Shown piece by piece: positions 12,636 to 22,446 of a stretch of DNA of 64,000 nucleotides; the stretch's first letter is position 1, and each line of letters opens with the position of its first letter. The DNA is taken from the NCBI GenBank assembly GCA_028673005.1, contig CM054116.1:36862854-36926853 (forward strand). Reading direction: 5' to 3'. The stretch comes from Tanypteryx hageni. Lineage: Eukaryota > Arthropoda > Insecta > Odonata > Petaluridae. Made by a program: the position numbers and the translations under genes. The notes under the pieces are model-generated. The model was given only the letters and a program-made list of their open reading frames with translations. It was not told the origin of the DNA and made no database searches.

Positions 12636-13604
12636 ATGGCGATGAGTGGTTGCATGTCGCGGTGTCGCACTTGTAACAGCGATGTTTTTAATCAGTCAGA
12701 ATTGTCCTGTGTGGGAAAGAGTGGCATGAAGTATCATGTAAAGTGCTCGGGTCTGAGTAACACATAAATTTTGGTCATAAAAGTCAATAGTTCCATAGTA
12801 TGAATATTTGATAGCTGTGTCCTGGACAGGTCCAAAATTGATAGCAACGGCGATGAAATCTCACGTCACACCTCGACTGACATCCTTTTAAGATGTCTAG
12901 CAAATATGGATAGAAGACTCACCGCTATCGAAATGAAAAATCAAGATACTGCTGCTAGTTTCGATCACTTTAGCCATGTGCTCCTGTCCTGGAAGTCAAC
13001 ATCGCTGCCAGTGCTGCCAACCTAACCTTGCTGGTCGTTACTGCAATACTATAAGATGGCTAGTGCCATACCAACCAGCAAGGAATCATCCAACTTGGAT
13101 GCAAAGCAGCAGAAAGTTGATGATGATAGCTTCACCATCATCCAACATCAGCATAAGCGCAAGGTTGGCATCACTGGGCAAAGCAACGACTGTGACAACT
13201 TCACTGGTATTCCCAGAAAGGCGTGGCTGTATATCAGTTATGTTTCTCCCAACACGCAAGTAGAGGATATCTTGAAGCATATCAAATCCACATTTAATGT
13301 TTATAACTTTGTTTGTGAAAAGATATCCTCCAATGAAAACAGCTGTGCTTTTAAAGTTGGATCTGATTTCTCTCTACTTGAGGGCTTTAAAAACCCTGCC
13401 AATTGGCCAAATGGTGTAAATGTGAATAGACTTCACTTCCCAAGATCTCTAGCTACTAGAGCTCCCACTGTACCTCCTGAGGAAAGTGCACCCCCTCCCT
13501 CCTCACCTGCTGGCATTCCACCATCCATCATTATTCCTGCCCCAGGCTCTCCCTCTCTTACTGGTGATTCAGTTAATGAGGCAAATATCCCTAATGAAAA
13601 ATGA
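12636..13604 (+). pseudogene. LINE ORF1 with PHD-type zinc finger (broken)
   Basis: From ATG at 12636 about 43 codons are open: CRTCNSDV...LSCVGKSGMKYHVKC gives a C-x2-C...C...H-x2-C pattern typical of the PHD-like finger at the start of CR1/jockey-group ORF1 proteins. A TAA at 12765 and later frame changes break it. The reading resumes in another frame (LLRCLANMDRRLTAIE, a short coiled region) and then as a clean 182-codon frame 13056-13604 containing RKAWLYISYVSPNTQVEDIL, the nucleic-acid-binding region usual in these ORF1s, with a Pro/Ser-rich C-terminal tail. Its role would be RNA binding for target-primed reverse transcription. ORF2 follows about 90 bases downstream in a degraded state. 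Confidence 0.65.
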
Positions 13605-13689
13605 CTAACCCGTGGTCAATGTGGCATCGTCAAATCCAAGAAGATGTGACTGGTGACTGAGAAATCTTCTCATCTCTCAAATAAAGATC

Positions 13690-14135
13690 TATACTAGCTA
13701 TCTATCTATACTAACATACAGTGCCTTCAAAGTAAGTGTTATTCTCTTGAACTCTTGCTCCAGGAAATAAATACTGATGCCTTGCTTTTGTCAGAACACT
13801 GGTTAACCAAGAATAAGATTCTTGTATTTAATATTGCAGGCTTTAGCCTCATTTCTTTCTTTTGTCGCAACCATTTCAAATGTGGGGGGGGGGGGTGGCT
13901 ATTTATAGTAGACCTGGCATAAATATTCATAGCCTTAACTTTGGCAATATCACAGAAAAAGTTTGTGAAATTTCAATTGCCTTATTGAAAGTTAATTCTC
14001 TTCAGTATGGCATTATCTGTATGTACCGTTCCCCAAGTAGTGATTTTTTTCCAGTTCCTACATTCCTTCAGTGATGCCTTAAGGTTTATATGCTCAATGA
14101 AGATAGGAGGAGTGTTACTAGTTGGTGATTTCAAC
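13690..14135 (+). pseudogene. LINE ORF2 endonuclease fragment
   Basis: Across frames the order of an exonuclease-endonuclease-phosphatase domain is visible: TNIQCLQSKCYSLELLLQE, LLLSEHWLT (catalytic Glu region), GGVAIYSR, then MYRSPSS and LLVGDFN. Frame breaks occur around a run of 12 or more G at about 13884 and in the following 200 bases. The domain stops exactly after the GDFN motif, where a hAT end begins at 14136, and the reverse transcriptase half is missing from both flanks. It belongs with the ORF1 just upstream. Confidence 0.65.
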
Positions 14136-17100
14136 CAGTGGCGTCGCATGCCCATTTAGGTTGGGAGTTCTTTTATTGGGGAGGGGGGTTATGCAACCCA
14201 TGCTACAAACTTCACGTGTTAATTTGAACGTACGATTGCATTTTTATCGACGTGTGAAAGTTTTAAGAGAGCATAGCAGCAGCGCTCTTCTTAATTGGTC
14301 TAATGCAATTAATCTTAGAATAATTTTGAATACTTTAATTTACTAACTGATATGATTTTAACTATACAATCCGTAATTACGGACAACACAAAGGTTCCCC
14401 GTCAAATTGACTTGAGCTATGCATCACGCGCGCCGTTTATGTGAGAATGGTTAACGCTTCATTGTGAGAAGATACTAGAGTGAGGTACGAATTATCTGTA
14501 TTTTGTTACGATTTTTAAATATGTACAACCATATAATACGCACAGAAATCTGAAAAAGTAATCACTTGGGAAAATATTATTTTCCGGATTGAATCAAAGA
14601 AAGGCTTAAAAAACTCATTTTACTTACTTATTTATACACCAGTTCCAATCTCCTGTTTTGCCTTAAGAATTTTGTTAGCACATCATCATAAAATGAAGGT
14701 CTTTTCTTCAGTTCCGCCAGCAATGTCTTTTCAATGGCGAGTGAACATAGGCCGCATAACCTTTCCTGCATTTGTGTTCCTCTATAACACGTATGTATTC
14801 TCTTCATAGCCGAAAAAGAACGCTCGACTGTAGCAGAAGAACTCGGAATCGTCATGATAAGTTCCGCTAATTTATAAATCTCCTTGAATGCAACCTGAAG
14901 CTGATTTTCTTGCATGAATTTTAATAGGCGATGCACTGGTTTCCTTGCAAATTCATCAGAAGAAAAGAGCACTTTTAGTTCATTTTTTAGGCGAACGTAG
15001 TCAAAAACTGGTCCGTAGAAATCCTTTAATTTTTCTAGAATACCATCAGGAAAAGTTTTCGCATACTGATCATATCTTTCGCTACAAAGGAGTTGAAAAA
15101 ACTCAAGTTTCGAAAGTGAAGAGTATCTTTCTTCCATCTCCAGGCACATGCAGTCGACTATTCTCTGGTATAATCGAATGCACGCGCTCTTCTCCTCTTC
15201 TATAGATCCTTTTCGTCTTTTAGGCTTCGACGACTCAACCGTATGCTTTTCCTTTGCAGAAACCCAAATATCATCAAATCCATGTTCCTTGTCATTCCTA
15301 AGCTATTTCATAGTATCATGCACTTTTTTACAACAGTACAATATGTCATAGGATGATGTTTGCAATATATTATTCAAAACATCAATATAGCCAAACAGAA
15401 CAGAAAAAATTTCTAGCAAAAAAATTGTTTGAAAATCTTGCAAGAAATACAAAAAACCACGAGCTTTGATTACAGCATCCACGTCCCAATCCCCAGAATT
15501 CTCCACAATGTGTTCAAAAAATGCAATAAGTTGACTTCTGGGGCGTTTTACTGTGTTTGATAAACGGGAAGTAAAATTCCATCTGGTTGGTGCGACGGAG
15601 GGTAATTTTTTAGCAACAAAATCTTGCAAAGCATTTACTCTTTTCGATGATTTAGAAAAAATATGCTGCCAATCCACTGATAGTTTGGAAAAATAATCTA
15701 CATTCCTTGATATTCAAGAGGCTTTGCTTCAGAACTAAGTTCAAAACGTGAGCGTAGCAATGCGTAAATATTGCTAAAGGATAGGCCTCGATAACTTTAC
15801 TCTGCAACCCATTAATATGTCCACTCATTACACAGGCACCATCATAAGTTTGGCCGACCAACTTGTCCTTAATATTAAATTCCTCAACTCTGTTTACAAC
15901 TTGTTTAAAAAGACCACTAGACGTTCTATCATCACTTATGTCTGTAAATCCGATGAACCTTTCGTGTGTTTGCCCATTATGGACAAAACGGAAAACAGTT
16001 GATAGCTGCGATTTCGACATTACATCAGAAGTTTCATCCAGAAGAATGGCCACAAATGTAGCGGAAGAAATTTCTTTCTTTATAGCATCTTTAACCACAT
16101 CAGATATAGCGTTAATGATATCATTTTGTACTGTGGGAGAAGTTCCTCGAAATACAGTCGATGCCTTTAAATGACTGTCTAAAAGAGGATCATACTCACG
16201 GAGCACATTTAAAAATTCTATATAATTCCTTCGGTTGGCTGAATCTTCAGACTCATCATGACCTTTCAAAGGAAGCTCTTGCTTAGCCAAATAACATACA
16301 GCATCAATTAATCTTTTTAAAACATCTCTATTTTTCTTTACTTGTTCGTTATGACGACTAATTTCAATTTTTCTTTGCCTGTCATTGAGAGTGTCAATTC
16401 TTTGTTTTCCAAACATTTTAAGATTTAAAAATGACTGAACATGTGGCTGGGAGCGCTCATGTTTTTGCATTGCTGCAGCTAAATGATTAAGATCGGAATA
16501 CCCGTGCTTATTCCAAACACCTTTCTCTTTGGAGAATAACAAACAAGGCCAACAAAAAAGTCTTGACAGCACTTCACATCCAGTTAACCATTCTACTGAA
16601 TCATATTGTGAAACAGAGAAATGTCTCATGTACTCAGTTTTTGCATCTTTGTGCTTGCACAGTAAAGTTGGAAGAGGAGGACGAGGCATACCTTCTTTGA
16701 CTATGTTCATACAATCCGCAAAAGCTCTGGCAGAAAGTACATCGTCAACACTGTTTACCATTGTAAATATGGGCAAAAAGTTATAAATTATATCTAAAAA
16801 ATTATAAATATATGTTAAAAACTTGTCTAAATTGGTGTCATAAACACGTCGGTTCACACTTTACCCCACGCACGCAAAACAGACAAAACTCAGAAAACAA
16901 AAACAGCATCTCATGACAAGTAACAACGTTGAATTGGATTGCTTCACACAATAGCCTATCACAACTGCTAACTACTTCTGGGTGCTGTTGTCTATGCGCA
17001 CACCCTGTCACGCCTTCTGGACAGTTTAAATCCACAAGGTGGCTAAGAATTTGACCCGCTGCGCTATCTGTACGTATGTTTAAAGGGCTCAAAGCTATCC

Positions 17101-17335
17101 GTATTTCTTACCGCACACCCGGGCTATTAACGTGAATGTGATACAATGTTTACGCGCTGAAACTTCTCCTCTTCATGAAACATTGTATATTGGATTTCAT
17201 TTTAGGAATCACGCGAAGCCAGAAAACGATTAGGGGAGTCTTTAACAGGAATAAATGCAAAAGTATAATATCTGTGACATTGCGAATCCGTGGGTGTGCA
17301 CCGCACACCTAGCACACCCTGAATATACGCCTCTG
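14136..17335 (-). mobile_element. hAT element carrying a near-complete transposase gene
   Basis: Left end CAGTGGCGTCGCATGCCC and the reverse complement of the right end CAGAGGCGTATATTC share CAGnGGCGT, a common hAT terminus. The 3.2-kb span encloses one minus-strand transposase gene, as in autonomous hATs. Candidate target duplications ATTTCAAC and ATGTATAC agree at 5 of 8 positions and both fit nTnnnnAn. The LINE interrupted at the left does not resume at the right, so a deletion or rearrangement may have followed insertion. Confidence 0.65.
14628..16857 (-). pseudogene. hAT transposase, DUF4371/TTF-type, broken by two lesions
   Basis: The protein runs from about 16761 (ATG of MVNSVDDVLSARAF; an upstream GTG-opened extension to 16857 is also open) to the stop at 14628. 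N-terminal to C-terminal it shows a TTF-like zinc finger (CEVLSRLFCWPCLLFSKEKG with following H residues), the first DDE region (VAILLDETSDVMSKSQLS), TYDGACVMSG, the CxxH-like THCYAHVLNLVL, and a hAT dimerisation domain (PSSSATVERSFSAMKRIHTC). Two lesions interrupt it. An extra T in a six-T run at about 15659-15664 shifts the frame after GLAAYF, and an in-frame TAG at about 15303-15305 follows HDTMK. With both lesions set aside the length (about 700 residues) is usual for the family. It would cut and paste the element bounded by 14136 and 17335. The few lesions imply recent activity or sequence errors. Confidence 0.8.
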
Positions 17336-17578
17336 ATGTATACTAAGTTTTAGGTCTGTGAGTTTCTTGATTTTCAAGAAATGCTGTAAGATATGATTTA
17401 TATGGCACCCCTTCCCCAAAACAAATTAAAATTCTGGCCCAAAGGTGCACATCCTCATGGTCTCATTAGTAAGTGTACCAAGTTTTAAGTCTCTAAGTTT
17501 GTTGGTTTTTGAGAAATGCTGTCCACACACAGATAGACACATTCTGCCTTTTATTAATATAGATAACTGTTTGACTAA
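17336..17578. repeat. Duplicated RTE/SINE-like 3' tail
   Basis: Two diverged copies of the same stretch lie in tandem, about 17,338-17,395 and 17,472-17,535, each with AAGTTTTA(G/A)GTCT followed by TTGA(T/G)...AAGAAATGCTGT. The second ends with ACACACAGATAGACACA and TTTTATTAATATAGAT, the tail typical of RTE-type retroposons. The 3' end of the second copy is the insertion target of the Penelope-like element. Confidence 0.5.
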
Positions 17579-17588
17579 GGGGAATGTG

Positions 17589-17921
17589 AACAGTGGTAGA
17601 AAACTCCTTCAGCCAAAAATTATAGGATAAGCCCTATGCATTTCGCCCACTAAGTGGGCATCTTCAGGGGAGAACCTGCCTTGGCAGTGAACAGAGTTCA
17701 ACTGCGACGAAATTAGAAGAAAAGATTATAAGTTTTTCAAATTATGTGGGTTCGTGTATGTTATTGTGCAATTCTTGTGTTTGAATTTTTTTTATTCAAG
17801 CCCCTGTTTAATATGGGACATTACAGTAGATTTATATATTTGTTGGCCTTATTGTTGTCAAGTTTGAAAGTGGTGGAGTTGGGCAACGTTTTTTTAAGAT
17901 TGTGTTTTCTTATTAATTTAT
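17589..17921 (-). repeat. Inverted arm of the Penelope-like element (uninterrupted)
   Basis: Reverse-complemented, this arm matches 18166-18278, then directly 20974-21051, then 21455-21601 of the direct part. It lacks the nested LINE, so it preserves the empty insertion site (CCCATATTAAACAGGGGC), and it also lacks about 400 bases of GIY-YIG coding sequence, removed between AAAACTTA and TTATAATC. Confidence 0.8.
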
Positions 17922-17937
17922 TCTGGATTTACTAATT

Positions 17938-18278
17938 ATTAATAACCAACAACAAATAGAGTTTGATATTTTCAGGAAACCAACACACACTGACAATTAT
18001 ATTCCAAATAACTCCTTCCATCCTATTAATCAAAAAACAGCTGTTTTCCAATTCTTAACACACCGATTGTGCAACATCTCCCTTAACAAAGATAGATATG
18101 TTAAAGAACTCAAACATATAAAACAAACTGCAAAGAAACTTGGTTTTGATCCCAATTTAATCAATAAATTAATAAGAAAACACAATCTTAAAAAAACGTT
18201 GTCCAACTCCACCACTTTCAAACTTGACAACAATAAGGCCAACAAATATATAAAACTACCGTATTGTCCCATATTAAA
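17938..18278 (+). pseudogene. Penelope-like reverse transcriptase, C-terminal part
   Basis: The open frame reads EFDIFRKPTHTDNYIPNNS, then FHPINQKTAVFQFLTHRL and YVKELKHIKQTAKKLGFD. This is the conserved block after the catalytic fingers/palm in Penelope-like RTs (usual FDIYRKPTHTD.YIP..S.HP). The N-terminal palm with YADD is absent because the copy is 5'-truncated at the junction with the inverted arm. The frame runs into the LINE at about 18276, where it ends in a chance stop. In the second unit of the large duplication only the last 79 bases recur. Confidence 0.8.
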
Positions 18279-18284
18279 ATATTA

Positions 18285-18597
18285 AAAGAAAATAGTGATT
18301 GCCACAGACTGTAATATAGATCTGTTAAACAAAAATAATTCTACTTATAGTTCACAAAATAGTATTGTAAATAAATTTGTTAATTTAATTGAATCACAAG
18401 GGTACATGTATAATTTTGATGAACCTACTAGGGTAACACCTACAACAAAATCATGCATAGATAACATTGTTACTAATATGGCATATAATGATAAAGAACT
18501 CTTCCTCCTGGAGCCAGGATTATCAGACCACAGAGCACTTTTCATATCACTCCCAAAAAAATTAAATCTAATGAGAGGGTTATTCAAAATAAATTAA
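18285..18597 (+). pseudogene. LINE endonuclease C-terminal piece
   Basis: The frame reads DCNIDLLNKNNSTY, FDEPTRVTPTTKSCIDNIVT and LLEPGLSDHRALFISL. These are the end of an exonuclease-endonuclease-phosphatase domain (GDFNIDLL...T...T.IDNI...SDH..L). It then shifts frame in a seven-A run at about 18555, after which IKSNERVIQNKL in the next frame continues the protein toward the RT. Confidence 0.75.
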
Positions 18598-18837
18598 GTC
18601 GTGTTTTCAGCTTTGAAAATGTTGAGAAATTTAAGGATAGCATAAGGCAGATTCAATGGTCAGTAGACTTAGATAAAAGTGTTGATGAAAACTATAATAT
18701 ATTTATCTCAAATTTCCTTAACTGTTTTAATCATGCAATTGCTTTGGTGTCCAGCAAACAAAGAGGAAAAATTTTTACCTCAAAGTGGATAACCACAGGA
18801 ATCATGACATCCATCAAACAAAAAAGAATATTGCATT

Positions 18838-20418
18838 ATGAAGCACGAGAAACTAAAAATGCATCAATTATTAATCATTATAAAAAATACAAAAATACTT
18901 AAGTCAGTCATCAACAAGGCAAAAATAATAGCAAATGATAAATATATTCTTTGTTCAAATAACACAAGTAAAGCAACTTGGACAATAGTAAAAAAAGAGC
19001 TAGGTTTGAAAGAAAATAAGAATAACGACATCTCAAACATTGTTCTGAATGATAACAGTACTTCTGATTCAGAAATTATTGCTGAGTCTTGCAACAGCTT
19101 TTTCCTAAATGCTGCAAAAGAATTACAGGTTAGTCCCTCAATCACCAAAGCCATGGCTAAAGTTAACTCCATAGTAATAAATCCTGCAATAACAAGTGCC
19201 ACCATTCTAAGTCCAGTAACTAAAGCTGAAGTAAAGAAATTCATATCTTGTTTAAAAAATAAAAAATCTAGTGTTTGGGATGAAGTGCCAGCATTTATAA
19301 TTAAAGAAGTGATGGAGTACATTACTGACCCACTCTGCAAAATAATAAATCAGTCATTTCATACAGGAACTTTTCCGGAAAGGCTGAAGTATACAATAGT
19401 TAGGCCGCTACATAAAGAAGGACCTCCTGAATTGTTAAACAATTACCGTCCAATATCTCTTTTGTCAAATTTTTCTAAAATATTTGAAATGGCTGCACAA
19501 ACCCGTCTTTCTAATCACTTAGAATATAATCACCTGTTATCAAATAGTCAGCATGGCTTTAGAAAGAAATACTCAACTACTACAGCATTAATAGACTTTG
19601 TAAATAATGTTTCTGAATCCATTGATCAATCACAGTCTACAGCAGGATTGATCTGTGACTTATCCAAAGCATTTGATTGTGTTAGACATGAAATATTAAT
19701 CAGGAAATTAAAGCACTATGGTGTCCATAGCAATTCTCTCAAATGGTTTGAATCTTATCTTTCTAAACGCAAACAAAAAACAATAATTAGTAATAAGAAT
19801 CAATCTTTTTGTTCAGAGTGGAGTGATATGAAAATAGGAGTGCCACAGGGATCTGTCCTTGGTCCACTACTTTTTATTGTTTATATGAATGATCTGCCCT
19901 ATGATGTGAAAGCAGACATTATCTTATGTGCGGATGATACATCAGCAATCTTAAAGGAAAAAACAATAGCAGATCTAGGTAAAAATTTGCTTCAAACAAT
20001 AGAAAATATGGAGGAATGGTTTTCTGCAAATGGACTTAAGTTAACTAAAACTAATGTTATTAATTTTAGAACTGCCAAAAATAAAAAAATTGTCTTGGAA
20101 TCGATTAGTGAAAATTTTAATGTAAATATCAAGCACTCAACCAAGTTATTGGGAGTATATGTTGATGAGAATATGAAATGGAAAGACCAAATTAATAATT
20201 TAGCAGTAAGATTAAATAGAGCATGCTTCAATATGTCAATACTTGCATCAATAACTAGCATGCCAATCAGATTAGCAGTGTACTATGGGTATTTCTTTTC
20301 AATACTTAAATACGGCATAATTTTGTGGGGAAATGCTTCTGGCTGGGAAACTATTTTTAAAATTCAAAAAAAAAGTGTTACGTATAATGACCGGCTCAGG
20401 CTTCAGAGATTCCTGTAA
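18838..20418 (+). pseudogene. LINE reverse transcriptase (526 codons open)
   Basis: The RT carries the expected motifs in order: TIVRPLHKEG, NNYRPISLLSNFSKIFE, QHGFRKKYSTTTALIDF, GLICDLSKAFDCV (motif A Asp), GVPQGSVLGPLLFIVYMNDL (motif B) and ILCADDTSAIL (motif C, ADD). This pattern fits the CR1/jockey group. The open frame's first ATG is not the true start: the protein enters from another frame at about 18899, where LKSVINK resumes. It leaves the frame in a nine-A run at about 20365-20373; eight A would continue as KKVLRIMTGSGFRDSC in the adjacent frame. The catalytic residues are intact, so the loss of function comes from the frameshifts and 5' truncation. Confidence 0.85.
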
Positions 20419-20767
20419 GCCAATATTTAAAAAATATAATATATTAACTCTTCCATCACTCTATTTTTATGAGCTAATAAGCTATGTCAATAAGAATCAA
20501 GATTACTTTAAAAATCTTCAGTCTGAGCATCAATATGATACAAGAGGCAAAGATAACTTGAATCTACCACAGCATAAATTAAAAGTAATGGAAAATAGTC
20601 CATATTATAATGGTATCAAAGTTTATAATAAATTGTCCATAAAATTTAGAGAAAAATGTAATAATGTAAAATATTTCCAAGAGAAAGTGAAAGAGTTTCT
20701 GTTAAAAAAGTGTTATTATTCAGTAAGGGAATATATGGAAGACAATGATGTGTCATTGATTGATTAA
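20374..20767 (+). pseudogene. LINE ORF2 C-terminal region
   Basis: In the +1-shifted frame the sequence VLRIMTGSGFRDSCKPIFKK, then ILTLPSLYFYELISYV and ending YMEDNDVSLID then stop, is the post-RT tail of CR1/jockey-group ORF2. It is followed by about 180 bases of 3' UTR with repeated TGTAATGTATGTGTAAC-like units before the ATTCT tail. Confidence 0.75.
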
Positions 20768-20973
20768 TGTAATGTTAAGTATATTGTGAATTATAATTCA
20801 ATGTAACATTTATATTGTAATGTATGTGTAACGTGTAACAGTTAATGTATGTATGTGTAACATGTAACAGCTAATGTAAGTATGTATTTGACGAGACACC
20901 TATTTACTGACAGACTTGTACTGAAACCATGTAAATGTAATGTGTCAATAAAAATTCTATTCTATTCTATTCT

Positions 20974-21461
20974 AAACAGGGGCTTGAATAAAAAAAAATT
21001 TCAAACACAAGAATTGCACAATAACATACACGAACCCACATAGTTTGAAAAACTTACTGGATAGCACCAAAGAAAGAACTGAGAACCTGAACAAATCCGG
21101 AATTTATAAAATACAATGTTCACATTGCAATTTAATGTACATAGGACAAACCAGACGAAAACTAATAACATGATTCAAAGAACACTTAGCCCATTACAAA
21201 CACAATCGTTTTGAGAAATCAAGCGTAGCCACTCATATCCTCGAAACTGGACACAGTATACACCTAGAGGATTTAACCTTGTTAACTTCAGCCAACCATT
21301 CACTTAACTCTTTAGAAAATCTGCATATCTATAAAAACAGAAACAATCTCATGAACACAGATACTGAATTTAATAAAACTTTATATAAATTGACCAAACT
21401 TAACAATACTGACGCACAAATTTCTTTTCGATCCTCAAATGTTTTTCGGTCTTCGTTATAA
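20974..21461 (+). pseudogene. Penelope-like GIY-YIG endonuclease domain
   Basis: After a linker (LKNLLDSTKERTENLNK) the frame reads SGIYKIQCSHCNLMYIGQT, the GIY...YIG core of the Penelope endonuclease including its usual C-x2-C, then RRKLIT, a TGA at 21171-21173 where the family has Arg (CGA to TGA is the simplest change), FKEHLAHYKHN and ATHILETGHSI, closing with LENLHIYKNRNNLMNTDTEF. A nine-A run near 20990 also puts the upstream linker out of frame. The domain normally nicks target DNA for this retroelement. It lies downstream of the nested LINE and belongs with the RT at 17938-18278. Confidence 0.85.
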
Positions 21462-21601
21462 TCTTTTCTTCTAATTTCGTCACAGTTGAACTCTGTTCAC
21501 TGCCAAGGCAGGTTCTCCCCTGAAGATGCCCACTTAGTCGGCGAAATGCATAGGGCTTATCCTATAATTTTTGGCTGAAGGAGTTTTCTACCACTGTTCA
21601 A
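21455..21601 (+). repeat. Direct terminal arm of the Penelope-like element
   Basis: About 147 bases that match 17589-17735 in reverse complement with few differences (for example ACTTAGTCGG here versus ACTTAGTGGG in the other arm). The pair would form a long hairpin if single-stranded. Confidence 0.8.
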
Positions 21602-21749
21602 CTTGAAGCAAAGTGTTCATTAGCTACCACCTACTACGGGGAATGTGTTCATCAAAACATTATATTCATTTATTTATTTATTTTTCCATTTTTTTCTAGC
21701 AAATTATTATGTGATCGTGTGAGTTTCTTCTTGGTTACTACAGTAGTTA

Positions 21750-21965
21750 ATTCAATATAACTTTTATTTTGTCTTTATTTAACCAAATTGTATGAATTGT
21801 AGAAGTTGGGAAGTTAAACTTATGGGCAATATCACTCTGACATCCACCTTTTTAAATTCACTGAACCAATTTAAACTTTTCCTCAAGATTTATGCTTTTT
21901 CTTGCTAATTTAGCATTATTTCCAGCACTTTTATTATCTTCACTCAATTTTCTGTTTTCCCCCAT
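21750..21965 (-). pseudogene. pogo/Tigger transposase N-terminal HTH fragment
   Basis: From ATG at 21965 on the minus strand the reading is KSINLEEKFKLVQ, two stops, then KGGCQSDIAHKFNFPTSTIH and LNKDKIK. This is the CENP-B-type N-terminal helix-turn-helix of pogo/Tigger transposases (usual LEEK.K.I..IE.G.S...IA..F..P.STI). The DDE region is absent. A TACCATATTTACATGAATTC stretch at about 22354 on the + strand resembles the terminal repeat of such elements and could be its 5' end. Confidence 0.6.
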
Positions 21966-22353
21966 GATTTATTTAAATTAATTTTCTACTATTTACCAGG
22001 AATGGACTGGTTGGCCAGGCAATCTCCCTGTGGGCTGGTGCTTTCAGGGCTGATTGGGCAGGCTGACTCAATTGGATATTAGGACTGCTATTTACTGTTA
22101 AATATTTATTTTGCACTAGAAATTAAGCAAAATAACTATGGTGCATTACAATTGAACTGATGATGTCAAAACTGAAGATGTTGGATGTTGCGCAAAAGTA
22201 AACTAAAACAAAACAAAACCTACAAAAATGCATATGATGCACAGTATTTTAATGTTATAGTACAGTATTTATTTTTTATTTTATTTTTTTAACTTTTTCA
22301 AAAATAAAAATTTGTCACAAGATACAAATTGTACTGTATTAAAATTGCGCTAA

Positions 22354-22446
22354 ATACCATATTTACATGAATTCAAGATGAGGTTTTTTCCAAATTTCAC
22401 CTTGCAAAAAATGAGGGTTGTCTTAAATTCGAGTATGTAATGGTAT
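22354..22446. repeat. Probable pogo-type terminal repeat
   Basis: ACCATATTTACATGAATTCA followed by AAGATGAGG, and a nearby GAGGGTTGTCTTAAATTCGA, form the layout of pogo-type ends (compare CCGTATTGTTCGGCATATAA at the 9.7-kb element). It lies upstream of the minus-strand HTH fragment at 21750-21965, as a 5' end would. Confidence 0.4.

Larger units (their letters stand above)
18276..20973 (+). mobile_element. CR1/jockey-group LINE, 5'-truncated, nested in the Penelope element
   Basis: The element begins inside the endonuclease domain and ends with a 3' UTR and an (ATTCT)n tail at about 20953-20973. The empty site in the inverted Penelope arm places the insertion within ATTAAAC, with only about 4 bases (TAAA) possibly duplicated. 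The 5' truncation, 3' simple-repeat tail and small duplication fit target-primed reverse transcription. Confidence 0.8.
17589..21637 (+). mobile_element. Penelope-like retroelement with inverted 5' arm and nested LINE
   Basis: A 10-bp target duplication GGGGAATGTG flanks the element (17579-17588 and 21638-21647). The 5' part (17589-17921) is an inverted, shortened copy of the element's own 3' half. The direct part begins near 17938 with reverse-transcriptase coding sequence, is split by a LINE (about 18276-20973), then continues into a GIY-YIG endonuclease and a terminal region. Inverted terminal arms plus RT and GIY-YIG are the hallmark of Penelope-like elements. The right end extends 36 bases past the inverted-repeat border, which would match the tail extension described for this group. 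The RT is 5'-truncated, so the copy is dead on arrival. Confidence 0.8.

Noticed and set aside
17589..21601. A TIR DNA transposon, from the long inverted ends
   Set aside because: The coding content is reverse transcriptase plus GIY-YIG and the target duplication is 10 bp, which fits a Penelope-like element better.
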